Assembly (NCBI RefSeq): GCF_000407445.1
Contig: NZ_ASWB01000003.1
Location: forward strand, 186,001-250,000
Reading direction: 5' to 3'
DNA: 64,000 bases
From: Enterococcus moraviensis ATCC BAA-383
GTDB lineage: Bacteria; Bacillota; Bacilli; Lactobacillales; Enterococcaceae
Within the stretch, counting starts at the first letter, position 1. Every line of letters starts with the position of its first letter. This document shows, piece by piece, positions 40,205-50,007 of the stretch. Both the position numbers and the translations under genes were made by a program. The notes under the pieces were generated by a model. It did not search any database. It was not told the DNA's origin and was given only the letters and a program-made list of their open reading frames with translations.

Positions 40205-40230
40205 ATTTTTTCTCCTTTATACTAACTCTT

Positions 40231-41052
40231 TTATAGTTCAGCCAATGTTGCCTTGATCAGTTCTTTAAATTGGGCTTTAACACGTTCTGTCGTTTCAACA
40301 ACTTCTGCATGATTTAAGCTACTTTGCATACCAGCAGCCAAATTAGTGATACATGAGATGCCCAACACTTTTAAGCCACTGTGCGCAGCAACGATCACTT
40401 CTGATACTGTGGACATTCCAACTGCGTCCGCACCCATCACACGAGACATGCGAATTTCAGCCGGTGTTTCATAAGTCGGACCAGAATAGCCCATATAAAC
40501 ACCTTCTTGTAATGGAACATTTTGCTCTTTTGCCACTTTTTTAGCAATTTCAAAGTAAGCAGGCGTATACGCATGACTCATATCTGGGAAACGTGGTCCC
40601 ATCGCTTCATCATTTTCCCCAATCAATGGATTATCACCTGTAAAGTTGATATGGTCTGTGATCAACATCAAATTGCCTGGTGTGAAGTTTTCATTCACCC
40701 CACCTGCAGCATTTGTCACTACGATTGAATGTGCTCCCATCGCGGCCATCAAGCGAACTGGATACGTTACTTTTTGCATTGAATGACCTTCGTAATAATG
40801 GAAACGTCCTTGCATTGCTAAGACTTTTTTTCCAGAAAGTGTTCCATAAACTAATTTACCCGCATGTCCAACAACTGTGGAAACTGCAAAATGTGGAACT
40901 TCTGAAAATGAAATTGCGATTGCATTTTCTACTTCGTCTGCCAACTCGCCTAAACCAGAGCCTAAAATTAACCCAAAATCAACTTCACCAACACCTTTTT
41001 CCTTTAAAAATGCTGTTGTCTCTTTTAACATTTCACCTAATTTTGTCATCAT
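40231..41052 (-). CDS. punA: Purine nucleoside phosphorylase, trimeric type
   Basis: 273 residues of the PNP-I/MTAP fold: ILGSGLGELAD, MQGRFHYYEGHSM, VTNAAGGVNENF and GMSTVSEVIVAAHSGLKV. Prefers inosine and guanosine in known members. Begins with two ATGs in a row. Immediately follows deoB by a few bases. Confidence 0.94.
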   Translation of the reverse strand: MMTKLGEMLKETTAFLKEKGVGEVDFGLILGSGLGELADEVENAIAISFSEVPHFAVSTVVGHAGKLVYGTLSGKKVLAMQGRFHYYEGHSMQKVTYPVRLMAAMGAHSIVVTNAAGGVNENFTPGNLMLITDHINFTGDNPLIGENDEAMGPRFPDMSHAYTPAYFEIAKKVAKEQNVPLQEGVYMGYSGPTYETPAEIRMSRVMGADAVGMSTVSEVIVAAHSGLKVLGISCITNLAAGMQSSLNHAEVVETTERVKAQFKELIKATLAEL

Positions 41053-41059
41053 TTATCTC

Positions 41060-42226
41060 CTATACCAGTTTATTTAAAAAGCTTTCGCCATTTTCTGTTT
41101 TTGGAACAGTGAAGTTTTCAGCGATAGTCGCTGAAATATCTGCATAATGACCTTGAGGCAAGCTACCTTGACCAGTCATTTTTTTACTATAAACTAATAA
41201 CGGAACATATTCTCTTGTGTGATCTGTTCCAGGAAAAGTTGGGTCATTTCCGTGATCAGCTGTGATCATTAGTAAATCATCGTCTTCCATAGCATCAATG
41301 ATTTCAGGAAGTCTTAAATCAAACGCTTCGATAGCGTGAGCATAACCAACTACATCACGACGGTGACCATATAATGCATCAAAATCCACTAAGTTCGTAA
41401 AACTTAATCCTTCAAAATCACGTTTCATTACGTTGAGCAATTGATCTACTCCGTCCATGTTGCTTTTCGTACGAACAGAGTCTGTAATGCCTTGACCATT
41501 GAAAATATCATTGATTTTTCCAACAGCAATTACTTCTTTGTCGTTATCTTTTAACGAGTCAAGAACAGTTTGTCCAAATGGATCTAATGCATAATCATGA
41601 CGGTTACTTGTTCTCGTAAAGTTACCTGGCTCACCAAGATATGGACGAGCAATGATACGCCCGATCATATAAGGTTCGTCTTTGGTAATGTCGCGAACAT
41701 ACTGACAAATACGGTATAATTCTTCTAACGGAATAATTTCTTCGTGTGCTGCGATTTGTAGCACTGGATCAGCAGATGTGTATACGATCAAGTCTCCTGT
41801 TTCCATTTGATGTTGTCCGTAATCATCAATAACTGCTGTACCACTATAAGGTTTATTACAAACTATTTTCCGTCCTGAAAAATCTTCGATTTGTTTTAAC
41901 AATTCTTCCGGAAAGCCATCTGGAAACACTCGGAAAGGTTTTTGGATATTCAAGCCCATAATTTCCCAATGCCCAGTCATCGTATCTTTTCCTACTGAAA
42001 TTTCTTCTAATTTTGTTGCATATCCTTTATGATCAACCACTGATTCTACATTATGAAGAGGCGCAATCGTTCCAAGACCTAGATTTTCTAAATTAGGTAT
42101 TGTTAAACCTGCTTCTTTTGCGATATGTCCTAAAGTATCACTACCAACATCGCCAAATTTCTCAGCATCAGGCGCTTCCCCAATCCCGACTGAATCCATC
42201 ACTATTAAATGTACACGTTTAAACAT
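41060..42226 (-). CDS. deoB: Phosphopentomutase
   Basis: 388 residues from ATG 42226 ([16 protein letters not shown]), after AAGGATGGTT; the frame stays open upstream but that lies in the spacer. Alkaline-phosphatase fold: [12 protein letters not shown], phospho-acceptor [10 protein letters not shown] and the metal site [18 protein letters not shown]. Converts (deoxy)ribose-1-phosphate from the phosphorylases to the 5-phosphate for DeoC. Confidence 0.95.
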   Translation of the reverse strand: MFKRVHLIVMDSVGIGEAPDAEKFGDVGSDTLGHIAKEAGLTIPNLENLGLGTIAPLHNVESVVDHKGYATKLEEISVGKDTMTGHWEIMGLNIQKPFRVFPDGFPEELLKQIEDFSGRKIVCNKPYSGTAVIDDYGQHQMETGDLIVYTSADPVLQIAAHEEIIPLEELYRICQYVRDITKDEPYMIGRIIARPYLGEPGNFTRTSNRHDYALDPFGQTVLDSLKDNDKEVIAVGKINDIFNGQGITDSVRTKSNMDGVDQLLNVMKRDFEGLSFTNLVDFDALYGHRRDVVGYAHAIEAFDLRLPEIIDAMEDDDLLMITADHGNDPTFPGTDHTREYVPLLVYSKKMTGQGSLPQGHYADISATIAENFTVPKTENGESFLNKLV

Positions 42227-42302
42227 AACCATCCTTCTTTCTTTGTATTTGGTAAAAAACGTTGAAAGCCAGTCCTGCAAAACCAACATAATCACTATTT
42301 AG

Positions 42303-42346
42303 AAAAAGGGCGCGACTTCAGAAAATTTCCCATAGCCCACCCTTTT
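42303..42346 (-). terminator. Terminator between the ABC transporter genes and deoB
   Basis: Minus-strand hairpin, AAAAGGGTGGGC pairing with GCGCCCTTTT across a roughly 20-base loop, followed by TTTTTCT. Lies right after the last permease stop. Confidence 0.6.
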
Positions 42347-42355
42347 AAACTAACT

Positions 42356-43318
42356 TTATTTTGATTTGATATAATTTTTCCCAATCGCTTTAGGTCCAGA
42401 TGCTTTTCCTAAGAAAACAACTAAAACGACAATTGTTAACACATATGGTGCTGCTTGTAAGTACACAGCTGGGATCGATGAAATGATCGGTAAACTTGAC
42501 CCCGCAATACTGATATTTTGAGCAAATCCAAAGAATAAGGCTGCTCCCATTGCACCCAATGGATTCCATTTACCAAAAATCATCGCCGCCATCGAGATGA
42601 ACCCTTGACCAGCAATTGTTGTTACCGCAAAACGTCCAGCAATCGTTTGAGCAAATACAGCTCCTCCGATGCCGCCTAAAAATCCTGAGATCAAAACGCC
42701 TGCATAACGCATCACGTAAACATTGATTCCAAGTGTATCTGCCGCTTGAGGATTTTCACCAACTGAACGAAGGCGTAACCCAAAGCGTGTTTTAAATAAT
42801 ACGAACCACGAAAGAATGGCTACTAAAATCGCCACAAAAGCTGGCAATGTTGTTTGCTTGAAGAATAGGTCTCCTAAAATCGGAATATCCTTCAAAATCG
42901 GAAATGAAAAGTACCCAAATGATTCTGTGATCGTATCCGTTTGTCCTTTTCCATAAATTACCTTGATCAAGAAAATTCCTAGCGCAGGTGCCATTAAGTT
43001 GACCACTGTTCCGCTGATGATATGATCTGCTCTTAAATTGATTGTTGCAACCGCGTGAAGCAGTGAAAACAACATTCCTACTAAACCACCGACCAAACAA
43101 GCTAGCCAAGGTGTTGCTGCCCCAAACGTTTCAGCAAAGGTTAAATTAAATACTACTGAACTGAAAGCACCCATAACCATAATACCTTCAAGCCCTACAT
43201 TTACAATCCCACTACGCTCAGAAAAAGTCCCACCTAAAGCCGTGAAGACCAAAGGAGTAGAATAAACCAAAGTTTGTGTAATAATCGGCGCCAATACAGC
43301 GATTAATGCAATATCCAT
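42356..43318 (-). CDS. Nucleoside ABC transporter permease, second subunit
   Basis: 320 residues with about 8-9 membrane helices in the BPD_transp_2 fold; NIVNVGLEG-like segment (SGIVNVGLEGIMVMGAF) and FKTRFGLRLRSVGENPQAADTLGINV coupling-loop motif match the NupQ/YufQ type. Its ATG overlaps the stop of the partner permease by one base. Confidence 0.9.
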   Translation of the reverse strand: MDIALIAVLAPIITQTLVYSTPLVFTALGGTFSERSGIVNVGLEGIMVMGAFSSVVFNLTFAETFGAATPWLACLVGGLVGMLFSLLHAVATINLRADHIISGTVVNLMAPALGIFLIKVIYGKGQTDTITESFGYFSFPILKDIPILGDLFFKQTTLPAFVAILVAILSWFVLFKTRFGLRLRSVGENPQAADTLGINVYVMRYAGVLISGFLGGIGGAVFAQTIAGRFAVTTIAGQGFISMAAMIFGKWNPLGAMGAALFFGFAQNISIAGSSLPIISSIPAVYLQAAPYVLTIVVLVVFLGKASGPKAIGKNYIKSK

Positions 43319-44460
43319 TAGATTTTTCCTCCTTCTTGACTTGTGGGGTCTGTTTTTCCATCTAACTCTTCAACAATCGCAACTTCTTTTTTACTACCTG
43401 AAGCTTTTGCTAATAGGAAGCGAATTAAATAGCTGATTGCCACAAAGAAAATGATTGCCGCAATCACGACATCTACTAATTCAATCGGAACACCTGCACG
43501 AAGCGGCATTCCTTGCCCACCAAGTTTCAACACACTAAAGAGGATCGCGGATAAGAATATCCCTACCGAGCTACCTGCTCCAAGTAAAGAAATAGCCATT
43601 CCATCGAAACCAATACTCAATGAAGAGCCTTGAACAAAGAAATTACCAAATGTTCCAAGGCCAAGAACTACACCACCAAGACCTGCTAATGTCCCTGAAA
43701 TAACCATAGACATTACAATTGTTCGTCTACTACTCATACCAGCGTATTCAGAAGCGAATGGGTTCAACCCAACTGAACGAATTTCATACCCCAATGTCGT
43801 TTTCTTCATAAGGAACCAAATTAAAACTAAGAAAATAAGTGCCATAAAAATCCCAATATTCAAACGTGACCCACTACTCAATTCTTTTAAGAAGCCTGTA
43901 CGTAAACTAGCATTTTCGCCGATTACTTTTGTAACTCCTTTGTTTGTCATATAATCCTTTGACATCACATTGTTCACGATATGAGTACTTGTATAAAGGA
44001 AAACATAATTCAACATGATCGTAACGATTACTTCACTCGTCCCAAAGAACGCACGCAATAGTCCTGGAATAGCGGCCGCTAATGCCCCAGCTAACGCTCC
44101 AGCAAGTACTGCCAACGGTAAAACAACCATGCGAGGTGCATCCGGCATAGCCAGTGCGACCCAAATACTAGTTACCCAGCCACATAATGCTTGCCCGGAA
44201 AGCCCAATATTAAAGAATCCAGCTGAATTCGCTACAGCAAAACCTAATGCTGTAAAGATCAAGGGACCTGCCGTCACAAAAATTTCTCCAATACTTTTGG
44301 GACTTTGAAAAGCAGTTTTCAGCATTGCTTGATAACCCGTAATCGGATCTTGACCTGAAATCAGCATAATAATTGCACCAAGAATGAACCCCATCAAAAC
44401 CGATAAAATAGGAACCAATATATTTCGTATTCTTTCTGATCGATTATTCAACTGCCTCAC
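43318..44460 (-). CDS. Nucleoside ABC transporter permease, first subunit
   Basis: 380 residues, NupP/YufP type: FFNIGLSGQALCGW, KKTTLGYEIRSVGLNPFASEYAGM coupling loop, and roughly nine helices. Its start overlaps the ATPase gene by 17 bp. Forms the channel with the second permease. Confidence 0.9.
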   Translation of the reverse strand: MRQLNNRSERIRNILVPILSVLMGFILGAIIMLISGQDPITGYQAMLKTAFQSPKSIGEIFVTAGPLIFTALGFAVANSAGFFNIGLSGQALCGWVTSIWVALAMPDAPRMVVLPLAVLAGALAGALAAAIPGLLRAFFGTSEVIVTIMLNYVFLYTSTHIVNNVMSKDYMTNKGVTKVIGENASLRTGFLKELSSGSRLNIGIFMALIFLVLIWFLMKKTTLGYEIRSVGLNPFASEYAGMSSRRTIVMSMVISGTLAGLGGVVLGLGTFGNFFVQGSSLSIGFDGMAISLLGAGSSVGIFLSAILFSVLKLGGQGMPLRAGVPIELVDVVIAAIIFFVAISYLIRFLLAKASGSKKEVAIVEELDGKTDPTSQEGGKI

Positions 44461-46018
44461 CTGCCTCTTGACTTAATTCTGCTCTGGCTTCTTCCAATGA
44501 ATATCCAGCCATCAATAATCCTAACTCATTTTCGCTTGTTTCTTTTGGATCAACGATTCCGACGATTTTTCCAGCATGAATAACTGCAATACGATCAGAA
44601 ACATTTAAAATTTCATCTAATTCAAAACTGACCACCAACACCGCTTTGTCTTTGTCTCGTTGCTCGATCAATCGTTTATGGATATACTCGATAGCACCTA
44701 CATCTAACCCACGAGTTGGTTGAGAGACAATCAGCAAATCAGGATCACGATCGATTTCACGTGCAATAATTGCCTTTTGTTGATTTCCACCTGATAATGC
44801 TTTAGCAGGAACTAATTCATTTACTGTTCGAACATCGTATTCTTCTATTAAACGACGTGCGTAGGAATTGATTTGATTGTAATTTAAAACGCCGTTAGTA
44901 CTTAGTGGTTTTTGGTAGTAGGTTTGCAACGCAATATTTTCAGCTAATGTCATATCCAAAATCAGACCATATTTATGGCGGTCTTCCGGCACATGCCCTA
45001 CACCTGCTTCAGTGATTTTCCGAGGATTTTTATTCGTAATCGCTTCACCTCTAAGTTCAACTGAGCCACTTTCTGCCTTACGCAAACCAGTTAACGCTTG
45101 AATCAATTCTGTTTGACCATTGCCATCAATCCCTGCGATCCCAACGACTTCACCAGCACGAACATCTAAACTAAGACTTTTAACAGCGTTTAACCCACGA
45201 CTTTCTTTAACCACTAAATCTTTGATTGAAAGAACTACTTCTTTAGGCTCGGCTACTTTCTTTTCTGTTTTAAACGAAACGGAGCGGCCTACCATCATAT
45301 CAGCTAATTGCTGCGAAGAAACGTCTTTAACGTTCACTGTATCAATACTTTGCCCGCGGCGAATAACCGTACAGCGATCTGCTACTTTTTTGATTTCATC
45401 CAATTTGTGCGTGATCAAGATGATTGATTTTCCTTCTTGAACAAGTCCGCGCATAATGTCGATCAACTCATCGATCTCTTGTGGGGTTAAAACGGCTGTC
45501 GGTTCGTCAAAAATCAACACGTCTGCTCCACGGTACAACGTTTTCAAAATTTCTACACGTTGTTGCGCCCCAACAGAGATGTCACGAATATAGGCACTTG
45601 GATCTACTGATAAGCCATATTGTTCCGAAACCCGTTTGATTTCCGCTGTTGCTTTCTTACGATCCAATACACCAACATTCGTTGGTTCACTTCCAAGAAT
45701 AATATTCTCCGTTACTGTAAAAGCATCTACCAACATAAAGTGTTGATGGACCATCCCTATCCCTAAACGATTCGCTGCAGTCGGTCCATTGATCGATACT
45801 TTAGAACCATTCATAAAGATTTCCCCCGATGTCGGTTCTAACAAACCAGATAAAATATTCATCAAGGTAGATTTACCCGCACCATTTTCTCCAAGCAACG
45901 CATGAATTTCTCCAGGCCGAACAGTTAAGTTGATATTGTCATTGGCCTTAAACGTTCCAAACTGCTTAGTGATATTGCGCATCTCAATTACAAAGTTTTC
46001 CTGAGCCACATTTTTCAC
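44444..46018 (-). CDS. Nucleoside ABC transporter ATPase (tandem nucleotide-binding domains)
   Basis: 524 residues, two fused ATPase domains (about 8-245 and 262-510). The first has an intact Walker A GENGAGKST, signature ISVGAQQRVE-type and DEPTAVLTP; the second has the divergent GIDGNGQTEL loop typical of this subgroup, LSGGNQQK and SQPTRGLDVG. Drives the two permeases. A hairpin-rich 175-bp gap separates it from the lipoprotein gene. Confidence 0.93.
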   Translation of the reverse strand: MKNVAQENFVIEMRNITKQFGTFKANDNINLTVRPGEIHALLGENGAGKSTLMNILSGLLEPTSGEIFMNGSKVSINGPTAANRLGIGMVHQHFMLVDAFTVTENIILGSEPTNVGVLDRKKATAEIKRVSEQYGLSVDPSAYIRDISVGAQQRVEILKTLYRGADVLIFDEPTAVLTPQEIDELIDIMRGLVQEGKSIILITHKLDEIKKVADRCTVIRRGQSIDTVNVKDVSSQQLADMMVGRSVSFKTEKKVAEPKEVVLSIKDLVVKESRGLNAVKSLSLDVRAGEVVGIAGIDGNGQTELIQALTGLRKAESGSVELRGEAITNKNPRKITEAGVGHVPEDRHKYGLILDMTLAENIALQTYYQKPLSTNGVLNYNQINSYARRLIEEYDVRTVNELVPAKALSGGNQQKAIIAREIDRDPDLLIVSQPTRGLDVGAIEYIHKRLIEQRDKDKAVLVVSFELDEILNVSDRIAVIHAGKIVGIVDPKETSENELGLLMAGYSLEEARAELSQEAGEAVE

Positions 46019-46096
46019 ATCCTAACGATTTAATCACTTACACTTGCACCATTTGATACGGTACTTCTAAAAAAATAAAGTAGCTTTTAGGCTCTT

Positions 46097-46139
46097 AAAG
46101 AAAGAAAATGAGTCGTTCAACCATTCGTTTTCTTTCTTT
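46097..46139. other. Hairpin upstream of the ABC ATPase gene
   Basis: 12-bp A/G-rich inverted repeat (AAAGAAAGAAAA and TTTTCTTTCTTT) with a 19-base loop, lying between the BMP-gene terminator and the ATPase start. Possibly stabilises or processes the transcript. Confidence 0.4.
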
Positions 46140-46155
46140 AAAGGCTTAATAAAAT

Positions 46156-46184
46156 CTTAGCGCCGCTACTGCAGCAGCGCTAAG
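46156..46184 (-). terminator. Likely leaky terminator after the BMP lipoprotein gene
   Basis: Stem CTTAGCGC-GCT / AGC-GCGCTAAG with one mismatch and a 5-base loop; followed on the minus strand by ATTTTATT. Partial read-through would give more binding protein than transporter, a common arrangement. Confidence 0.6.
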
Positions 46185-46193
46185 CATTCAAAA

Positions 46194-47291
46194 CTATTCT
46201 TTTACGTCTTTTGGTACTTCTGGAACAGTGATTTTTTCAGCAATAATTTCTTCTTTTGCTGCGTCAACTGCTTTTTGTGCTTCGTCTGATAAATAGCCTT
46301 TTGTCAAATCAACTCCGCCGTCTTTCAAACCGTAAACTAAGTGTTCGCCGCCAGGGAATTTATCTTCTAAGGCACGGTTAGAAATATCTTGTACTGCAGC
46401 ACCTACACCTTTAAGTGTTGATGTTAAAGTGAAGTTATCTTCTTTACCGTCTTTAGTTTTGTATTTACCTTCTTTATCTTGGTCGCTATCTACACCGATA
46501 ACCCAAACTTTGTCTTTTGATCCAGTTTCATTCAAGTCTTTCGCTTCTTGGAAGACTCCTTGTCCTGTACCGCCTGAAGCGTGGAAAATAATGTCAGCAC
46601 CTTTTTGGTACATAGAAGCAGCTAACGCTTTTCCTTTGGCAGGATCTCCAAATGAAGCAGCATATTCGATTTCAACTTTAATGTCTTTGTTCAATTCTTT
46701 CGCAGTATCAATAACACCTTGATGGAAACCAGCTTCAAAACGGTCGATAACCGCGCCTTCTTCACCACCAATGAATCCTACAGTGTTTGTTTTTGTTGTG
46801 TGTGCTGCTGCGACACCAGCTAAGTAAGAAGCTTCTTGGTCTTTAAATGTTGCAGAAACTACGTTGTCTTTGCCTTCAATAACACTATCAATGATACCAA
46901 ATTGTGTATCTGGGTTTGCATCTGCTGCTGTACCAATAGAATCAGCTAATAAGTAGCCAATACCAAAGACTGTTTTAAATCCGTTAGAAACAGCTGTATC
47001 AATATTTGTCACATATTCTGAAGCATCGTTTGATTGAATATAATCAAAACCATCTGCTCCTTTTTTAAGATCATGTTCTTTCCCCCAAGCTTGTAATCCT
47101 TCCCAAGCTGATTGGTTAAATGAACGGTCATCTACCCCACCAATATCAGTAACGATAACAACGCTATGGTCAGCGTCCCCACCTGCTGATTTTCCATCTG
47201 TTGAATCTTTTTTCCCTCCACCACATGCTGCTAGTGCAACTGTTAATGCTAGTGCAGTCAAGCCAAAACCAAATAATTTTGCTTTTTTCAT
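46194..47291 (-). CDS. BMP-family nucleoside-binding lipoprotein
   Basis: 365 residues. Signal peptide with lipobox LAAC (Cys23), a Gly/Ser/Asp linker, then the BMP (PnrA/Med-like) fold: DIGGVDDRSFNQSAWEG, GFIGGEEGAVIDRFEAGF and VIGVDSDQDKEG. Binds nucleosides outside the membrane and hands them to the ABC transporter that follows. The 190-bp gap to cdd shows no gene. Confidence 0.93.
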   Translation of the reverse strand: MKKAKLFGFGLTALALTVALAACGGGKKDSTDGKSAGGDADHSVVIVTDIGGVDDRSFNQSAWEGLQAWGKEHDLKKGADGFDYIQSNDASEYVTNIDTAVSNGFKTVFGIGYLLADSIGTAADANPDTQFGIIDSVIEGKDNVVSATFKDQEASYLAGVAAAHTTKTNTVGFIGGEEGAVIDRFEAGFHQGVIDTAKELNKDIKVEIEYAASFGDPAKGKALAASMYQKGADIIFHASGGTGQGVFQEAKDLNETGSKDKVWVIGVDSDQDKEGKYKTKDGKEDNFTLTSTLKGVGAAVQDISNRALEDKFPGGEHLVYGLKDGGVDLTKGYLSDEAQKAVDAAKEEIIAEKITVPEVPKDVKE

Positions 47292-47482
47292 CTCTGTAAA
47301 GCCCCCTAAAATAGTTTTATATTTTCAACAGCCGGATGACTGAATGAAACAAGATAATAGTGAAACAACTCTCTCTTCGGTCGTTTTGAACTTTTTTCAA
47401 CATCAAAATAACGATTATTTGAGAGGTTTGGTTCATGTAGCTAGATCTTGCAATGCCACATGTACAGTAGTGTAACCAGATC

Positions 47483-47878
47483 TTATAAATCTTTTTCCGT
47501 AAAGGCATATGGTAATAGCGCGCCAACAGTTGTTTCTTTCATTACGCCATGCTCGCCAACTAACGTGACTGTCATTTCAGGCGCACAAAATTCAGCCATT
47601 ACTTGTCGACATGCACCGCATGGAGAGATTGGCTCAGGTGTGTTGCCGGCAATCACTAGATGCTGAAAATCACGTTCCCCTTCTGATACAGCTTTGAAGA
47701 TCGCTGTTCGTTCCGCACAATTTGTCAATCCGTATGAAGCATTTTCGATGTTAACGCCTTGATAAGTTTTTCCCTCTTTAGTAATCAGGCATGCCCCTAC
47801 TGGAAAATGAGAGTAAGGGACATAAGCTTTTGTCAACGCATTATCCGCAATAGCTAACCATTCTTGTTTTGCTGTCAT
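47483..47878 (-). CDS. cdd: Cytidine deaminase
   Basis: 131 residues, tetrameric small type. Zinc and catalytic motifs CAERTAIFKA and SPCGACRQVMAEF are intact. Converts cytidine and deoxycytidine to uridine forms for the pyrimidine phosphorylase. Lies between deoC and the lipoprotein gene. Confidence 0.96.
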   Translation of the reverse strand: MTAKQEWLAIADNALTKAYVPYSHFPVGACLITKEGKTYQGVNIENASYGLTNCAERTAIFKAVSEGERDFQHLVIAGNTPEPISPCGACRQVMAEFCAPEMTVTLVGEHGVMKETTVGALLPYAFTEKDL

Positions 47879-47902
47879 TTGCCCGCCACTTTCTTCTTTA
47901 GA

Positions 47903-48565
47903 TTAATAGCCTGCTCCAGTTGAACCTTCCATGATAGCAACTCCAGCACTTGTACCAATACGTGTAGCACCAGCATCGATCATCGCTTTGGCTTCAGCTT
48001 CGTTATGAATACCACCTGAAGCTTTAACGCCCATGTCTGGTCCCACTGTTTTGCGCATTAATGCAACATCTGCAACCGTTGCGCCACCTGTTGAAAAACC
48101 TGTTGATGTTTTAACGAAATCTGCTCCTGCTTCTTTCGCTAACTCACAAACTTTGATTTTTTCTTCATCCGTAAGTAATGCAGTTTCAATAATTACTTTT
48201 ACTAACGCTTTGCCTTTCGCCGCTTCAACAACTGCTTGAATGTCTTTCAACACTTTTTTGTATTGCTTAGATTTCAAAGCACCTACATTGATGACCATGT
48301 CAACTTCAGTTGCACCGTTATTGATTGCCTCTGTGGCTTCGTACGCTTTGACCTCTGATGTGTTGGCTCCTAAAGGAAAACCAATTACTGTACAGACATC
48401 AACCGATGTTTCTGCTAAGTGTTCTTTTGCTAATGCAACCCAGCAAGGATTGATACAAACAGAGAAGAATTCATATTTTTTTGCTTCTTCTATGATTCGT
48501 AAAACATCCTCTTCCTTTGCATCTGCCTTTAAAATAGTGTGGTCGATCATTTGATTTAATTCCAT
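47903..48565 (-). CDS. deoC: Deoxyribose-phosphate aldolase
   Basis: 220 residues from [10 protein letters not shown] (48565). An ATG five codons upstream also lies near an SD (AAAGG) and cannot be fully excluded. TIM barrel with Schiff-base Lys in [10 protein letters not shown] and the proton-relay Lys in GVKASGGI. Splits deoxyribose-5-phosphate to acetaldehyde and glyceraldehyde-3-phosphate. Confidence 0.94.
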   Translation of the reverse strand: MELNQMIDHTILKADAKEEDVLRIIEEAKKYEFFSVCINPCWVALAKEHLAETSVDVCTVIGFPLGANTSEVKAYEATEAINNGATEVDMVINVGALKSKQYKKVLKDIQAVVEAAKGKALVKVIIETALLTDEEKIKVCELAKEAGADFVKTSTGFSTGGATVADVALMRKTVGPDMGVKASGGIHNEAEAKAMIDAGATRIGTSAGVAIMEGSTGAGY

Positions 48566-48583
48566 TATTTTTTTACACATCCT

Positions 48584-49885
48584 TTATGCTGTTATTATAT
48601 CATGAATCAGCTCAGGTTCAGTTCCAGAACTGCCGATTTCGATATTTTTATATAAAAGTTCTTTTACGTTTTCGATTGAATCTGAATTTGAATAAATCGT
48701 TAACAAGGACTCGCCTGATTTAACTGGCATACCGACTTTTTTGTGCAACTTGATTCCAACTGCATGATCGACTTCATCTTCTTTCGTTGCACGTCCTGCA
48801 CCTAAAAGCATTGCTGCGATACCGATTTCATTTGCCACCAGTTTTTGAATGACGCCAGATGTTTTTGCTGGTAACTCTATTTGGTATTTAGCTGTTAATA
48901 ACCGCTCTGGATCATCAACGATACTTTCGTCGCCACCTTGGTTACGAATCATTTCTCTGAATTTGTCTAATGCTTTACCTGATTCTAATGCTTCTTTTAG
49001 CATGGCACGCGCTTCATCTAACGTATCAGCTTTCTTAGCTAAAACGACCATTTGACTTCCTAAGATATAGCACATCTCCATTAGATCCTCTGGGCCTTTA
49101 CCTTGAAGTGTCTCGATAGCTTCGACCACTTCTAAGCTATTGCCGATTGCTTCACCAAGCGGTTGAGACATGTCTGAAATTACCGCCATCGTTTGACGGT
49201 TTGCTAAGCGTCCGATTCGTACCATTGTTTCAGCTAAGCGGCGTGCTTCATCGATATTCTTCATAAAAGCACCTTCACCAGTCGTCACATCTAATACAAT
49301 CGCATCCGCTCCAGCAGCAATCTTCTTACTCATGATAGAACTTGCAATCAATGGAATCGAGTTGACTGTCGCTGTCACATCACGCAATGCGTACAACTTC
49401 TTATCTGCTGGCGCTAAATCACCTGACTGACCAATAACTGCCACATGACTTTCGTTCACCAACCGAATAAACGCTTCATCAGGTATTTCTACATGAAATC
49501 CTGGGATTGCTTCTAACTTGTCAAGCGTACCGCCTGTATATCCAAGACCTCTACCGGACATTTTCGCAACACTTACACCAACACTGGCAACAAGAGGAGC
49601 TAAAATCAAGGTTGTTGTATCTCCAACCCCACCAGTAGAATGTTTATCTACTTTGATTCCTTGAATTGATGAAAGGTCGATCATTTCACCTGAATTAGCC
49701 ATAGATAATGTCAGGGTCGTAATTTCTTCATCCGTCATATCTTTGTAAAAAACAGTCATCAAAAATGCACTCATTTGATAATCGGGAATATCCCCTTTTG
49801 TGTAGCCAGAAACTATAAATTGAATTTCTTCATCTGTTAAGACTTGTCCATCTCGCTTTTTCTCAATCAAATCTACCATTCTCAT
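48584..49885 (-). CDS. pdp: Pyrimidine-nucleoside phosphorylase
   Basis: 433 residues from ATG 49885 ([13 protein letters not shown]), eight bases after GGAGG. Phosphate and pyrimidine sites [11 protein letters not shown] and [16 protein letters not shown] are typical of the uridine/thymidine-using Firmicute enzyme. First gene of the nucleoside operon; deoC follows within a few bases. Confidence 0.95.
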   Translation of the reverse strand: MRMVDLIEKKRDGQVLTDEEIQFIVSGYTKGDIPDYQMSAFLMTVFYKDMTDEEITTLTLSMANSGEMIDLSSIQGIKVDKHSTGGVGDTTTLILAPLVASVGVSVAKMSGRGLGYTGGTLDKLEAIPGFHVEIPDEAFIRLVNESHVAVIGQSGDLAPADKKLYALRDVTATVNSIPLIASSIMSKKIAAGADAIVLDVTTGEGAFMKNIDEARRLAETMVRIGRLANRQTMAVISDMSQPLGEAIGNSLEVVEAIETLQGKGPEDLMEMCYILGSQMVVLAKKADTLDEARAMLKEALESGKALDKFREMIRNQGGDESIVDDPERLLTAKYQIELPAKTSGVIQKLVANEIGIAAMLLGAGRATKEDEVDHAVGIKLHKKVGMPVKSGESLLTIYSNSDSIENVKELLYKNIEIGSSGTEPELIHDIITA

Positions 49886-49918
49886 GCTTTTTTCCTCCGA
49901 ATCAATCCCCAAGGATGT

Positions 49919-49924
49919 ATTATA
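49919..49924 (-). promoter_or_regulatory. -10 box of the nucleoside operon
   Basis: Perfect minus-strand TATAAT 33 bp upstream of the pdp ATG. No good -35 lies 17 bp away, in line with a regulated promoter. Confidence 0.55.
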
Positions 49925-49952
49925 CACTAAAATCATTCAGGTTAAAACCTTT

Positions 49953-49970
49953 TAGTAAAACAGTTTACTA
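49953..49970. promoter_or_regulatory. Palindromic operator candidate upstream of pdp
   Basis: TAGTAAA-ACAG-TTTACTA, perfect 7-bp arms around 4 bases, just upstream of the pdp -35 region. The cognate regulator is unknown; the LacI-type gene next door is one option. Confidence 0.5.
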
Positions 49971-49979
49971 ACGCTTTCA
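49966..49979 (-). promoter_or_regulatory. cre-like site 1 upstream of pdp
   Basis: Minus strand TGAAAGCGTTAGTA matches the CcpA box except at the penultimate base. Overlaps the palindrome by five bases. Confidence 0.5.
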
Positions 49980-49984
49980 TATTT

Positions 49985-49998
49985 TGAAAACGCTTATA
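49985..49998 (+). promoter_or_regulatory. cre-like site 2 upstream of pdp
   Basis: Plus strand TGAAAACGCTTATA, again one mismatch from the CcpA box, 19 bp from site 1. Confidence 0.5.
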
Positions 49999-50007
49999 AC
50001 ACGAACA

